DNA of 64,000 nucleotides from Pseudomonas capeferrum (GTDB taxonomy: Bacteria; Pseudomonadota; Gammaproteobacteria; Pseudomonadales; Pseudomonadaceae), in contig NZ_JAAMQM010000018.1 of NCBI RefSeq assembly GCF_013523055.1, positions 1 to 64,000 of the forward strand, in the 5' to 3' direction. Below, piece after piece: positions 16,202 to 25,026 of the stretch; position 1 is the stretch's first letter; each line of letters starts with the position of its first letter. The position numbers and the translations under genes are program-made. The notes under the pieces are model-generated. The model was not told the origin of the DNA. It searched no databases and was given only the letters and a program-made list of their open reading frames with translations.

Positions 16202-16522
16202 AGTGTGCTCACGGTGAGGTTGCGCTGAAACGGGGCCGGTATCTGCAGACACTTCTGTTCCCCTCTTGAATTATCCCATCCTGAAACGGGACGCTCTTCG
16301 GCTGGCCGCCGTCACGCGCATCGTGCCACCCATGCAAGTCAACGGGGCGATCTGTTTCTACATATTGCACCAGCCATCTGTGAAGGGACGCGATGGTAAC
16401 CTGAGTACGTCCATGCAAGATGGACTTTCCTACATTTAAAACAGTATGTACTCGCTGCTTGATCGGAAGCTTTCTGATAGAGCAGCGGTGTGTCCGTGCA
16501 TTGATACAAGGAGTACCCGGCC

Positions 16523-18283
16523 ATGCATGCCATCAGTTTCATCCAGGACCTGGCAGTGATAATGCTGGTCGCCGGGGTTGTCACCATCCTTTTCCATCGT
16601 CTCAAGCAACCTGTCGTGCTCGGCTATATCGTCGCGGGCTTCATCATCGGCCCGCACACGCCTCCCTTCGGATTGATCCACGACGAAGACACCATCAAGA
16701 TCCTGGCCGAGCTGGGGGTCATCTTCCTGATGTTCTGCCTGGGTCTGGAATTCAGCCTGCGCAAGTTGTTCAAGGTTGGCGCCACGGCCTTCATCGCCGC
16801 CTTCCTGGAAATCATCCTGATGATCTGGATCGGTTTCGAGATAGGCCGCTGGTTCGGCTGGAGCACCATGGACTCGTTGTTCCTGGGCGCAATCCTGGCG
16901 ATTTCCTCGACAACCATCATCGTCAAGGCTCTCAATGACCTGAAGATGAAGAACGAACGCTTTGCCCAATTGATCTTCGGCGTGCTGATCGTCGAGGACA
17001 TTCTGGGCATTGGCATCATTGCACTGCTCTCGGGCATCGCCGTCAGTGGAACGGTCAGCTCGGGCGAAGTCTTCTCCACGGTCGGCAAGCTCTCTTTGTT
17101 CATGGTCGTCGCCCTGGTCGTCGGCATCTTGCTGGTGCCGCGGCTCCTGGCTTACGTAGCGAAGTTCGAAAGCAACGAGATGCTGCTGATCACTGTCCTG
17201 GGCCTGTGTTTCGGCTTCTGTCTGCTGGTGGTCAAGCTCGAGTACAGCATGGTCCTCGGCGCGTTCCTGATCGGAGCGATCATGGCCGAGTCACGTCAGC
17301 TGGTGAAGATCGAGCGCCTGATCGAGCCGGTACGGGACATGTTCAGCGCCATTTTCTTCGTTGCCATCGGTTTGATGATCGATCCTCAGGTGCTGGTCGA
17401 GTACGCCTGGCCGATCGTCGTCATTACCCTGGCCGTGGTAATGGGCAAGATGTTGTCGTGCGGCATGGGGGCGTTCATTGCCGGCAATGACGGGCGCACG
17501 TCGCTGCGTGTCGGCATGGGCCTTTCGCAGATCGGCGAGTTCTCGTTCATCATCGCGGCACTGGGCATGACCCTGCAGGTCACGAGCGATTTCCTCTATC
17601 CGGTCGCCGTGGCCGTGTCCGCCATCACTACCTTGCTGACTCCCTACCTGATCCGAGCGGCGGATCCGCTGTCGATCAAGTTGGGTAACGTGATGCCGCA
17701 GCGGCTGTCGCGGGTGCTGTCGTTGTATGGCGAATGGTTGCGCAGCATCCAGCCACAGGGCGAGGGGGCGATGCTGGCGGCGATGATCCGGCGCATTCTC
17801 CTGCAGGTCGGTGTCAACCTGGCCCTGGTCATCGCGATTTTCTTCAGCGGAGGCTATTTCGCCGAGAGGATCGGCGGCTACCTGAGCGAGTGGATCAATG
17901 ACGTCAGCCAGCAGAAGGCACTGATCTGGGGAGCGGCATTGCTCGTGTCCCTGCCATTCCTCATCGCGGCCTATCGCAAGCTCAAGGCCCTGTCGATGCT
18001 GTTGGCGGAGATGGGAGTCAAGCCGGAAATGGCTGGCCGCCATACACAGCGGGTACGACGTGTCATTGCCGAAGTCATACCGCTGCTGTCGCTGTTGGTG
18101 ATCTTCCTGCTGCTGGCGGCATTGTCGGCCAGCATCCTGCCGACCAACGAGCTGCTGCTGCTCATTGCCGTGGTTGCGGCTGGGGTCGTGGCCTTGCTGT
18201 GGCGATGGTTCATCCGCGTGCATACACGCATGCAGATCGCCTTGCTGGAAACCTTGGAAAACAATCGCGACCACATCCCCTGA
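16523..18283 (+). CDS. Kef-type monovalent cation:proton antiporter
   Basis: The 586-residue product is a CPA2-family exchanger. Helices start at about residue 9; GYIVAGFIIGPHTPP, FLMFCLGLEFSLRKLFKVGA, ISSTTIIVKALND, FGVLIVEDILGIGIIAL (with the ion-binding Asp) and SQIGEFSFIIAALG are typical. The exchanger domain ends near 385 and, instead of a TrkA-N nucleotide domain, three or four further helices follow (about 430-570). It probably moves K+ or Na+ against H+ at the inner membrane. AAGGAG lies before the ATG. It stands alone. Confidence 0.88.
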   Translation: MHAISFIQDLAVIMLVAGVVTILFHRLKQPVVLGYIVAGFIIGPHTPPFGLIHDEDTIKILAELGVIFLMFCLGLEFSLRKLFKVGATAFIAAFLEIILMIWIGFEIGRWFGWSTMDSLFLGAILAISSTTIIVKALNDLKMKNERFAQLIFGVLIVEDILGIGIIALLSGIAVSGTVSSGEVFSTVGKLSLFMVVALVVGILLVPRLLAYVAKFESNEMLLITVLGLCFGFCLLVVKLEYSMVLGAFLIGAIMAESRQLVKIERLIEPVRDMFSAIFFVAIGLMIDPQVLVEYAWPIVVITLAVVMGKMLSCGMGAFIAGNDGRTSLRVGMGLSQIGEFSFIIAALGMTLQVTSDFLYPVAVAVSAITTLLTPYLIRAADPLSIKLGNVMPQRLSRVLSLYGEWLRSIQPQGEGAMLAAMIRRILLQVGVNLALVIAIFFSGGYFAERIGGYLSEWINDVSQQKALIWGAALLVSLPFLIAAYRKLKALSMLLAEMGVKPEMAGRHTQRVRRVIAEVIPLLSLLVIFLLLAALSASILPTNELLLLIAVVAAGVVALLWRWFIRVHTRMQIALLETLENNRDHIP

Positions 18284-18406
18284 GGGTGAGGCACTCGAAT
18301 GCCTCCCGGACAGCCCGGCAAGCATTGGAAACATATCGCCAGGCGTAGGGCGCCTGGCGATCAACAGGCAATCGACAGCCTGCCACCTACCCTGGAGCGG
18401 GGCAGA

Positions 18407-18814
18407 TCAGCTTTCCAGCCAGACATCCCGCGCCCAGTGCCAGACCGATTCCCAGCTCTCTTCGGTGACCAGTTCTTCTTCAGCGGACCAGAGCACCACC
18501 GTGCCGTCTTCTTCGACGCAGTAGTAGTCGTCGCCGTTCTGACAGATCGGAATCAACTCGCGCGGTACCCCGGCATCCCAGGCGTTCGCAGCCACGTCGG
18601 GCAAATAGGTATGGGACTGTGGATCGGTGACGGTCACCGGCTCCAGGCTGCCATACACCACGTCGCTGACGGTCAGGAGATACTCCTTGAACACGAACGG
18701 GATATTGATGAACAACTGCTCCTCGATCTCGACAAGCACGTCTTCGTCGGGAAGCTCCAGGGGTACCGGTACCGGTTCATTGGCTTCACGGAGCTGCTCG
18801 ATAACTTCTTCCAC
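18407..18814 (-). CDS. SMI1/KNR4 (SUKH) family protein
   Basis: The 135-residue acidic product fits the SUKH fold: VEIEEQLFINIPFVFKEYLL, then DVVYGSLEPVTVTDP, VPRELIPICQNGDDYYCVEE, TVVLWSAEEE and a Trp-rich end (ESVWHWARDVW). SUKH proteins often are immunity proteins against polymorphic or contact-dependent toxins, but many are lone housekeeping proteins. No toxin gene is seen near it. Confidence 0.8.
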   Translation of the reverse strand: MEEVIEQLREANEPVPVPLELPDEDVLVEIEEQLFINIPFVFKEYLLTVSDVVYGSLEPVTVTDPQSHTYLPDVAANAWDAGVPRELIPICQNGDDYYCVEEDGTVVLWSAEEELVTEESWESVWHWARDVWLES

Positions 18815-18882
18815 GGATCACATCCTCTGACCTTGATGACAACGCTGCGCGTTATACCCTAGTAGGGCACTCAGCTAAAAGC

Positions 18883-18911
18883 AAAAACCCCGAGGCAGGC
18901 CCGGGGTTTTT
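18883..18911. terminator. intrinsic terminator, probably bidirectional
   Basis: AAAAACCCCG (18883-18892) pairs with CGGGGTTTTT (18902-18911), with A-run and T-run on both sides of a GC stem. It lies downstream of the Tim44-like gene on the minus strand and upstream of the SUKH gene, so its main role is to end Tim44-like transcripts. Confidence 0.75.
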
Positions 18912-18926
18912 TGTACTGCAAGGTGA

Positions 18927-19781
18927 TCAGTCGTTCTGGCGGATACCTGCGAGCATCCAAGGCTGGTTTTCGCCCGGTGCCCGTACCATGTGCCAGCTTT
19001 CGCTGAAGGCTTCGCCCTGATCGAAGCGCGAGGTCTTCGAAATGCCACGGAAGGTCAGGGTAGCGTCGGTCTTGTCGGCCCGATCCTCGATACCGTCGAG
19101 TTGCACGTCGAGGTTGTCGATGTAGGTCGACTGGAAGCCATCACCCAGGTCGGCGCGTTCGCGCTTGAGGAATTCAAGCATCTGCGGCGTGACGAACTCG
19201 GTGATCTTGTCCATTTCGTTGGCATCCCAGTGCTGCTGCAGCGACTGGAAGTGGTTGCGGGCTGCCGCCAGGAAGCTCTGCTCGTTGAACCAGGCCGGGG
19301 CGTTGATCGTTGGTGCCGCAGCCGCGACAGGAGCCGCGCTACCACCGAAGACCGACGACTGGGCAGGTTGTGCATGGGTTTCACGCTGGAAAGGCGCGTG
19401 GCCGGCTGGCGTCGCATGCGCCTGCTGCTGGCGACGACGCGCGGCGATGAAGCGGAACACCAGGAACGCGATCAGACCCATGATCAGGAAGTCGAGGATC
19501 TGCATGCCCTGGAAGCCATCACCCATGAACATGGAAGCCAGCAGGCCACCGGCGGCGAGGCCGGCCAGCGGGCCCAACCAGCGCGAGGCGCCACTGGCGG
19601 CTGCCGGGGCACGACCGGGGGCGGTCGGCGCGGCGGCTGGAGTGTTTGGTGTAGCCTGGCGAGTCTGGTGCATAGGCGCGGAGCCAGAGCTCTTGCCGCC
19701 GCCGAAACGCTTGGCGTTGGCATCGAGGCTCAGCGTCAGGCTGACGCAGAGCGCCAGGGCGATGCTAAGAAAACGTTGCAT
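18927..19781 (-). CDS. Tim44-like domain protein
   Basis: The 284-residue product has a signal sequence (MQRFLSIALALCVSLTLSLD), a low-complexity Ala/Pro/Thr stretch (about 35-70), a Gly/Ala hydrophobic segment followed by a transmembrane helix (ILDFLIMGLIAFLVFRFIAA, about 105-125), and a C-terminal Tim44 domain (FNEQSFLAAARNHFQSLQQH to WHMVRAP). The bacterial Tim44-like domain proteins are inner-membrane proteins of unknown role. The ATG at 19781 is chosen because the signal peptide starts there. It follows uvrD on the same strand, with 176 bp between. Confidence 0.85.
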   Translation of the reverse strand: MQRFLSIALALCVSLTLSLDANAKRFGGGKSSGSAPMHQTRQATPNTPAAAPTAPGRAPAAASGASRWLGPLAGLAAGGLLASMFMGDGFQGMQILDFLIMGLIAFLVFRFIAARRRQQQAHATPAGHAPFQRETHAQPAQSSVFGGSAAPVAAAAPTINAPAWFNEQSFLAAARNHFQSLQQHWDANEMDKITEFVTPQMLEFLKRERADLGDGFQSTYIDNLDVQLDGIEDRADKTDATLTFRGISKTSRFDQGEAFSESWHMVRAPGENQPWMLAGIRQND

Positions 19782-19957
19782 AGATGGGTATTCCCGTTTT
19801 GTGGATTGCACGCGCGTCATGTTGCACAGGTTGCGGGACACATGACCAGCGCCATAATGTTTCCAGCTTTTGCCTGACAGGATGTCAGGCATAGCTGGTG
19901 CAGCTGTGAGTCTTTTATCCAACAGGTGTAGGAAAGACCCCACAAGAGACAGAAAGG

Positions 19958-22141
19958 TCAGATGGCTTCCAGTTTGGCGTATCCCAGCATCAACCACTTG
20001 CTGCCTTCGGCGAAGTTGACCTGAACCCGCGCCTGGGCGCCAGAGCCTTCGAAGTTGAGGATCACGCCTTCGCCAAACACCGAATGCTGTACACGCTGGC
20101 CGAGGGCGAACGCGGTCTCCGGAATGCTGGCGTTGGCGAACAGACTGTTGCTCTGGGTCTGTGCCCCCCCGAATGGGCGGCTGACGGAGTTCGACAGGCG
20201 AACTTCCTGAATCAGGCCAGCCGGCACTTCGCGAACGAAGCGCGACACCTTGTTGTAGGTCTCGCTACCGTACAGCCGTCGCGTCTCGGCGTAGGTCATG
20301 ACCAGTTGCCGCATGGCGCGAGTAATGCCGACATAGGCCAGACGGCGCTCTTCCTCCAGACGGCCGGGCTCTTCCAGGCTCATCTTGTGGGGGAACAGGC
20401 CTTCCTCCATGCCCACCAGGAAGACATAGGGAAATTCCAGGCCCTTGGCGCTGTGCAGGGTCATCAGCTGGATACTGTCTTCATGCTCGTCCGCCTGGGT
20501 ATCGCCGGCTTCCAGCGAGGCATGCCCCAGGAACGCCGACAGCGGCGAGAGATTGCCGTCGTCTTCGCTGGTTTCGAAGTTGCGCGCGGCGCTGACCAGT
20601 TCCTCGAGGTTTTCCACCCGGGCCTGGCCTTTCTCGCCTTTCTCTTCCTGGTGATAGATGATCAGGCCGGACTGCTCGATCACGGTCTGGGCCATCAGGT
20701 GCAGCGGCATCTCCATGACCTTGGCGGCCAGGTTTTCCATCAGCTCGATGAACGCCCCCAGCGCGCTGGCCGCGCGGCCCTTGAGCGCCTTGTTGGCGAG
20801 CAACTGGCACATGGCTTCCCACATCGATACGCTGCCGTGCCGGGCATGGTTGCGTATCGCCTCGACGGTCTTCTCGCCGATGCCCCGCGGCGGCACGTTG
20901 ATCACACGTTCCAGCGCGGCATCGTTGCCACGGCCTTCGAGCAGGCGCAGGTAGGCCATGGCGTTCTTGATCTCGGCTCGCTCGAAGAAGCGTTGCCCAC
21001 CGTAGATCCGGTAGGGAATGCGTTCGCGCAGCAAGGCCTCTTCAAGCACCCGTGACTGGGCGTTGGAGCGGTAGAGAATGGCGACTTCGTTGCGTTTGGC
21101 GCCTTGCTTGAGAACGGCCTCGATGGTTTCCACCACGTAACGCGCTTCATCATGCTCGTTGTAGGCCGCGTACAGACTCAGGGGCTCGCCCTCGCCGACA
21201 TCGGTCCACAGTTCCTTGCCCAAGCGTCCGCTGTTGTTGGCGATCAGGGCGTTGGCGGCCTTCAGGATGCCCGCGGTGGAGCGGTAGTTCTGCTCCAGGC
21301 GGATCAGTTCGGCGTCCGGGAAGTCGGCCGTGTACTGGTGGATATTCTCGATCTTGGCGCCGCGCCAGCCGTAGATGGACTGATCGTCGTCCCCGACCGC
21401 CATCAGGCTGTCGCCACCCGCGGCGAGCATGCGCAGCCAGGCGTATTGGACGGCGTTGGTATCCTGGAACTCGTCCACCAGCACATGGCGGAACCGCCGC
21501 TGGTAGTGCTGGAGCAGGCTGGGGTTGTCGCGCCACAGGTCCAGGGCGCGCAGCAGCAGCTCGGAGAAGTCGATGACACCCGCGCGTTCGCAGGCAGCCT
21601 CGTAGGCTTCATAGACACTGCGCATGGTCCCCAGGAACAGGTCGCCGCCGGCCTGGATGTGCTGCGGGCGCAGGCCCTCGTCCTTCTGGCCGTTGATGAA
21701 CCATTGGGCCTGGCGTGCCGGCCAGCGCTGCTCGTCGAGGCCAAGCTCGCGCATCACCCGTTTGACCAGCCGCTGCTGGTCGTCGCTGTCGAGGATCTGG
21801 AAGTTCTGGTTCAGCCGCGCTTCCTGCCAATGGGCGCGCAGCAGCCGGTGCGCCAGACCGTGGAAGGTGCCGACCCACATGCCGGCCGGGTTGATGCCCA
21901 GCAGCTGCTCGATGCGATGGCGCATTTCCGCGGCGGCCTTGTTGGTGAAGGTCACCGACAGGATCGAATGCGGCGAGGCATGCTCGACCTGGATCAGCCA
22001 GGCGATACGGTGCACCAGCACGCGGGTCTTGCCCGAGCCGGCACCGGCCAGGACCAATTGACGCCCGACCTTGGCAGCTACGGCCTGGCGTTGGGCATCG
22101 TTGAGGGAGTTCAGCAGGAGGGAGAGGTCGTCATTGCGCAT
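19958..22141 (-). CDS. uvrD: DNA helicase II UvrD
   Basis: The 727-residue product is a superfamily 1A helicase: motif I LAGAGSGKTRVLVHR, motif II VDEFQDTNAVQYAW, motif III GDDDQSIYGWRGA, IRLEQNYRST, and motifs V-VI around MTLHSAKGLEFPYVFL and RRLAYVGITRA. The C-terminal 60 residues form the Tudor-like tail (GQRVQHSVFGEGVILNFEGS). UvrD unwinds 3' to 5' in nucleotide excision and mismatch repair and clears RecA filaments. Full family length. Confidence 0.96.
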   Translation of the reverse strand: MRNDDLSLLLNSLNDAQRQAVAAKVGRQLVLAGAGSGKTRVLVHRIAWLIQVEHASPHSILSVTFTNKAAAEMRHRIEQLLGINPAGMWVGTFHGLAHRLLRAHWQEARLNQNFQILDSDDQQRLVKRVMRELGLDEQRWPARQAQWFINGQKDEGLRPQHIQAGGDLFLGTMRSVYEAYEAACERAGVIDFSELLLRALDLWRDNPSLLQHYQRRFRHVLVDEFQDTNAVQYAWLRMLAAGGDSLMAVGDDDQSIYGWRGAKIENIHQYTADFPDAELIRLEQNYRSTAGILKAANALIANNSGRLGKELWTDVGEGEPLSLYAAYNEHDEARYVVETIEAVLKQGAKRNEVAILYRSNAQSRVLEEALLRERIPYRIYGGQRFFERAEIKNAMAYLRLLEGRGNDAALERVINVPPRGIGEKTVEAIRNHARHGSVSMWEAMCQLLANKALKGRAASALGAFIELMENLAAKVMEMPLHLMAQTVIEQSGLIIYHQEEKGEKGQARVENLEELVSAARNFETSEDDGNLSPLSAFLGHASLEAGDTQADEHEDSIQLMTLHSAKGLEFPYVFLVGMEEGLFPHKMSLEEPGRLEEERRLAYVGITRAMRQLVMTYAETRRLYGSETYNKVSRFVREVPAGLIQEVRLSNSVSRPFGGAQTQSNSLFANASIPETAFALGQRVQHSVFGEGVILNFEGSGAQARVQVNFAEGSKWLMLGYAKLEAI

Positions 22142-22285
22142 CCGGCCATTCTAGGGTCGGGGCGGGGGGAGGGCAAACACTGGCAGAGGAAATATGCCTT
22201 CCTTTTTGTCATGAGCCGTCGGGCGGTCATGCATGCCGCATCGTCGAAGCCCGGCAGACCCCGCCGCCCGTCAGTCCGAAAGCGC

Positions 22286-23737
22286 TCAGCTGTGCCAGGT
22301 ACTGCCCTGACGGGCAAGCAGACTGTGCGCCTGCTCTGGGCCGTGGGTACCGGCCGGATAGGGCCTTGGCGCCTGGAAATGCGCATCCCAACCCTTGAGG
22401 ATCGGATCGATCCAGGCCCACGCCGCCTCGACCTCGTCGCGGCGCATGAACAGCGTCGAGTCACCGTCCACGACGTCCAGCAGCAGGCGCTCGTAGGCAT
22501 CCCAGCGACGGGTCTGGCCGAACACCTGCGCCAGGTTCAGGTCCAGTTCGACCGGTTCTAGGCGCATCCCCCTGCCAGGGCTCTTGGTCATCATGCGCAG
22601 GCTGATGTGCTCATCGGGCTGGAGCTGGATCAGCAGCTGGTTGACCTGCCCGCCAGGGAATAATTCATGGGGCACCGGCTTGAACTGGATGACGATCTGC
22701 GAGGAGCGCCGTGCCAGGCGTTTGCCGGTACGCAGGTAGAACGGCACGCCGGCCCAACGCCAGTTGTCGATGTGCGCCTGGACAGCGACGAAGGTTTCGG
22801 TGTCACTGTCGTTGTCGACATCCTTTTCAAAGTAGTAGGCGGGGACTTCCTGTCCGCCGATCTTGCCGGCGCTGTACTGACCGCGCACGGTCTTGTCCTG
22901 CACGTCCAGGCCGCAGATGGGCTTGAGCGCTCGCAGGATCTTCACCTTCTCGTCGCGCACCGCTTCGGCGTCGAATTGCGCGGGCGGCTCCATGGCCACC
23001 AGGCACAGCAGCTGCAACAGGTGATTCTGCAGCATGTCACGAGTAGCGCCGGCGCGGTCGTAGTAGGCGCCGCGGTTCTCGACACCCAGGGTTTCGCAGA
23101 CACTGATCTGCACATGGTCGACCTGACCGTTGCGCCAGACCGGTTCGAGCAGCGCGTTGGCAAAGCGCAGGGCCATGAGGTTCTGCACCGTTTCTTTGCC
23201 CAGGTAGTGATCGATGCGAAAAACCTGCGATTCTTCGAAGACGGCGCCAATGGCCTCATTGATGACGGTTGCCGATTCCAACGAGTGACCGATGGGCTTT
23301 TCCAGCACGATTCGCGCTTCGCTATCGGCCAGACCGGCGATGCGCATGTGGTTGGCGATCGATACGAAAAGGTTGGGGGCGGTGGCCAGGTAGTAGATCC
23401 TCGTCAACCCGCCCGATTCGCCGATGTAGCGCGCCAGGCGGCCAAAATCGGCGCTCTGGGACGCGTCCATGGGGAAGTAGTCCAGGCGTGCCGAAAAACG
23501 GTGCCAGACGTCTTCCTCGAAATCGCTTCGGGCGATCTGTGCCCGGCAGCGGCGCTCGGCCAGCTTGATGTAATCGGCGCGTGGCAGGTTGCGCCGCGCC
23601 AGGGCGATGATCCGCACGGCGGTGTGCAGGCGGCCCTCGCGATACAGGTGATAGAGCGCCGGCAGCAGCTTGCTCAGGGCCAGGTCGCCCGTGCCGCCGA
23701 AAACCAGTATGTCACAGGGGATAGTCAATACCACCAC
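22286..23737 (-). CDS. zwf: glucose-6-phosphate 1-dehydrogenase
   Basis: The 483-residue product has the NAD(P) motif ILVFGGTGDLALSKLLPALY, the active-site signature RIDHYLGKETVQNLMALRF with its Lys and His, and YFEKDVDNDSDTETFVAVQA. It oxidises glucose 6-phosphate to 6-phosphogluconolactone, feeding the Entner-Doudoroff route and making NAD(P)H. P. putida has several zwf paralogues; this one sits back to back with an RpiR-family regulator, as does the zwfC copy of strain KT2440. The start is a GTG; two GTG codons in a row after GGAGA make the exact one uncertain. Confidence 0.93.
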   Translation of the reverse strand: MVVLTIPCDILVFGGTGDLALSKLLPALYHLYREGRLHTAVRIIALARRNLPRADYIKLAERRCRAQIARSDFEEDVWHRFSARLDYFPMDASQSADFGRLARYIGESGGLTRIYYLATAPNLFVSIANHMRIAGLADSEARIVLEKPIGHSLESATVINEAIGAVFEESQVFRIDHYLGKETVQNLMALRFANALLEPVWRNGQVDHVQISVCETLGVENRGAYYDRAGATRDMLQNHLLQLLCLVAMEPPAQFDAEAVRDEKVKILRALKPICGLDVQDKTVRGQYSAGKIGGQEVPAYYFEKDVDNDSDTETFVAVQAHIDNWRWAGVPFYLRTGKRLARRSSQIVIQFKPVPHELFPGGQVNQLLIQLQPDEHISLRMMTKSPGRGMRLEPVELDLNLAQVFGQTRRWDAYERLLLDVVDGDSTLFMRRDEVEAAWAWIDPILKGWDAHFQAPRPYPAGTHGPEQAHSLLARQGSTWHS

Positions 23738-23773
23738 TCTCCATGTTCGTTTAGCTGGGCGGGTCGCTGGTCA

Positions 23774-23788
23774 TGTAGTATAACTACA
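23774..23788. promoter_or_regulatory. HexR-like operator
   Basis: TGTAGTATAACTACA is a perfect 6-3-6 palindrome and fits the gammaproteobacterial HexR motif (TGTAnT...AnTACA). It lies between the divergent zwf and RpiR-family genes, 37 bp from zwf and 44 bp from the regulator. The RpiR/HexR protein probably represses both genes until KDPG or a related sugar acid releases it. Confidence 0.65.
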
Positions 23789-23831
23789 AGAAAGCTACAT
23801 CCGGCCAGCTGATCATAACCGAGTCCCGCCA

Positions 23832-24698
23832 GTGAATCTGTTGCAACACATCGCCCAATCGCGCCACTTGCTGCGCAAATCGGAACTCAAGGTAGCCGAT
23901 CACGTACTTCTCGATCCGGCCGCCGTCATGCACAGTTCCATGGCCGATCTTGCCCACAGCGTCGGCATCAGCGAGCCGACCATCGTGCGTTTCTGTCGGG
24001 CGATCGGCTGTTCAGGGTTTCAGGATCTCAAGCTCAAGCTCGCGCAAAGCCTGGCCGCTGGCGCCAGTTTCGGCCAGTTCGCGATCCATGAGGACGACTC
24101 GGTCGCCGACTACAGCCTGAAGATCTTCGACACCACCCTGCATACCTTGATGGAAGTGCGCGAACACCTCGACCCGGAGGCCCTGCAAATGGCGGTCAGC
24201 GCCATGGCCCAGGCGCAGCGTGTCGAGTTCTACGGGTTCGGTGCATCAGGTGCCGTGGCCGCCGATGCCCAGCACAAGTTCTTCAGGCTGCTGCTCACCG
24301 CGGCCGCCTACAGCGATCCGCACATGCAGGCGATGTCGGCGGTGACGCTCAAGCCCGGCGACGTGGCGGTGTGTATTTCCCAGTCGGGTCGCTCCAAGGA
24401 CCTGCTGATCACCGCCAACCTGGTACGCGAAAGCGGGGCCAGCCTGATCACCCTGTGCCCGAGCCAGACGCCGCTGGCCGAGCTGTCGACCGTGAACCTG
24501 GCGATCGACGTACATGAAGATACCGAGATCTATACCCCGCTGACCTCGCGCATCGCGCACCTGGTGGTGATCGATGTCCTGGCCATGGGCGTGGCGATGG
24601 CGCGTGGGCCGAGCCTGGTCAACCACCTCAAGAGCGTCAAGCGCAGCCTGCGCAGCCTGCGTCTGTCGCCCAAGTCCATCAAGGCCGTGGACGACTGA
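23832..24698 (+). CDS. RpiR/HexR-family transcriptional regulator
   Basis: The 288-residue product has an N-terminal HTH_6 domain (SELKVADHVLLDPAAVMHSS, VGISEPTIVRFCRAIGC) and a C-terminal SIS sugar-phosphate domain (VEFYGFGASGAVAADAQHKF, VAVCISQSGRSKDLL). It resembles HexR, the repressor of zwf and other Entner-Doudoroff genes that senses 2-keto-3-deoxy-6-phosphogluconate. It is divergent from zwf with a palindromic operator in the gap. It may be the second HexR paralogue of the strain rather than the one at the main glucose locus. Confidence 0.9.
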   Translation: MNLLQHIAQSRHLLRKSELKVADHVLLDPAAVMHSSMADLAHSVGISEPTIVRFCRAIGCSGFQDLKLKLAQSLAAGASFGQFAIHEDDSVADYSLKIFDTTLHTLMEVREHLDPEALQMAVSAMAQAQRVEFYGFGASGAVAADAQHKFFRLLLTAAAYSDPHMQAMSAVTLKPGDVAVCISQSGRSKDLLITANLVRESGASLITLCPSQTPLAELSTVNLAIDVHEDTEIYTPLTSRIAHLVVIDVLAMGVAMARGPSLVNHLKSVKRSLRSLRLSPKSIKAVDD

Positions 24699-24810
24699 AG
24701 TCGAGCCCTGCGCAGGGCTCAACCTTCATGCATTTGTCATGGATTTTCCACCAAAGCGTAAAATCCCGAGGCCAGTCTGAAGCTCCCGCACTCGATCAGG
24801 GAGACAGGCA

Positions 24811-25026
24811 ATGGCTCGTGATTTCGATGGCTCGCAACCTACCGCAAAAGCCCGCAAACAGCAGCAGAAGGACCAGCGTCGCATGGAGTTTCGTCGTGCG
24901 ATCGAAAGCTACGACGAACAGCGTCAGCTGCTGCGTGAGCTGGCCGATTTCCCCGATCTGCGGGAAATCACTGTCTGGCAGGTATCGGCGGCAACTTCCC
25001 CGAAAATCGCTCCACAAGGGCGCTGA
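24811..25026 (+). CDS. small charged protein, PA3496-like
   Basis: The 71-residue product is rich in Gln, Arg and Lys (ARKQQQKDQRRMEFRRAIES) and continues YDEQRQLLRELADFPDLREI, similar to the small PA3496 family listed as putative envelope-integrity proteins. A GGGAGA precedes the ATG. Its last 20 codons overlap the 3' end of the LysR gene on the other strand, so the tail may be less conserved than the rest. Function unknown. Confidence 0.6.
   Translation: MARDFDGSQPTAKARKQQQKDQRRMEFRRAIESYDEQRQLLRELADFPDLREITVWQVSAATSPKIAPQGR

Noticed and set aside
17291..18364. Minus-strand 357-codon frame opposite the Kef-type antiporter
   Set aside because: Gln/Arg/His-rich composition typical of antisense translation; no family motifs.
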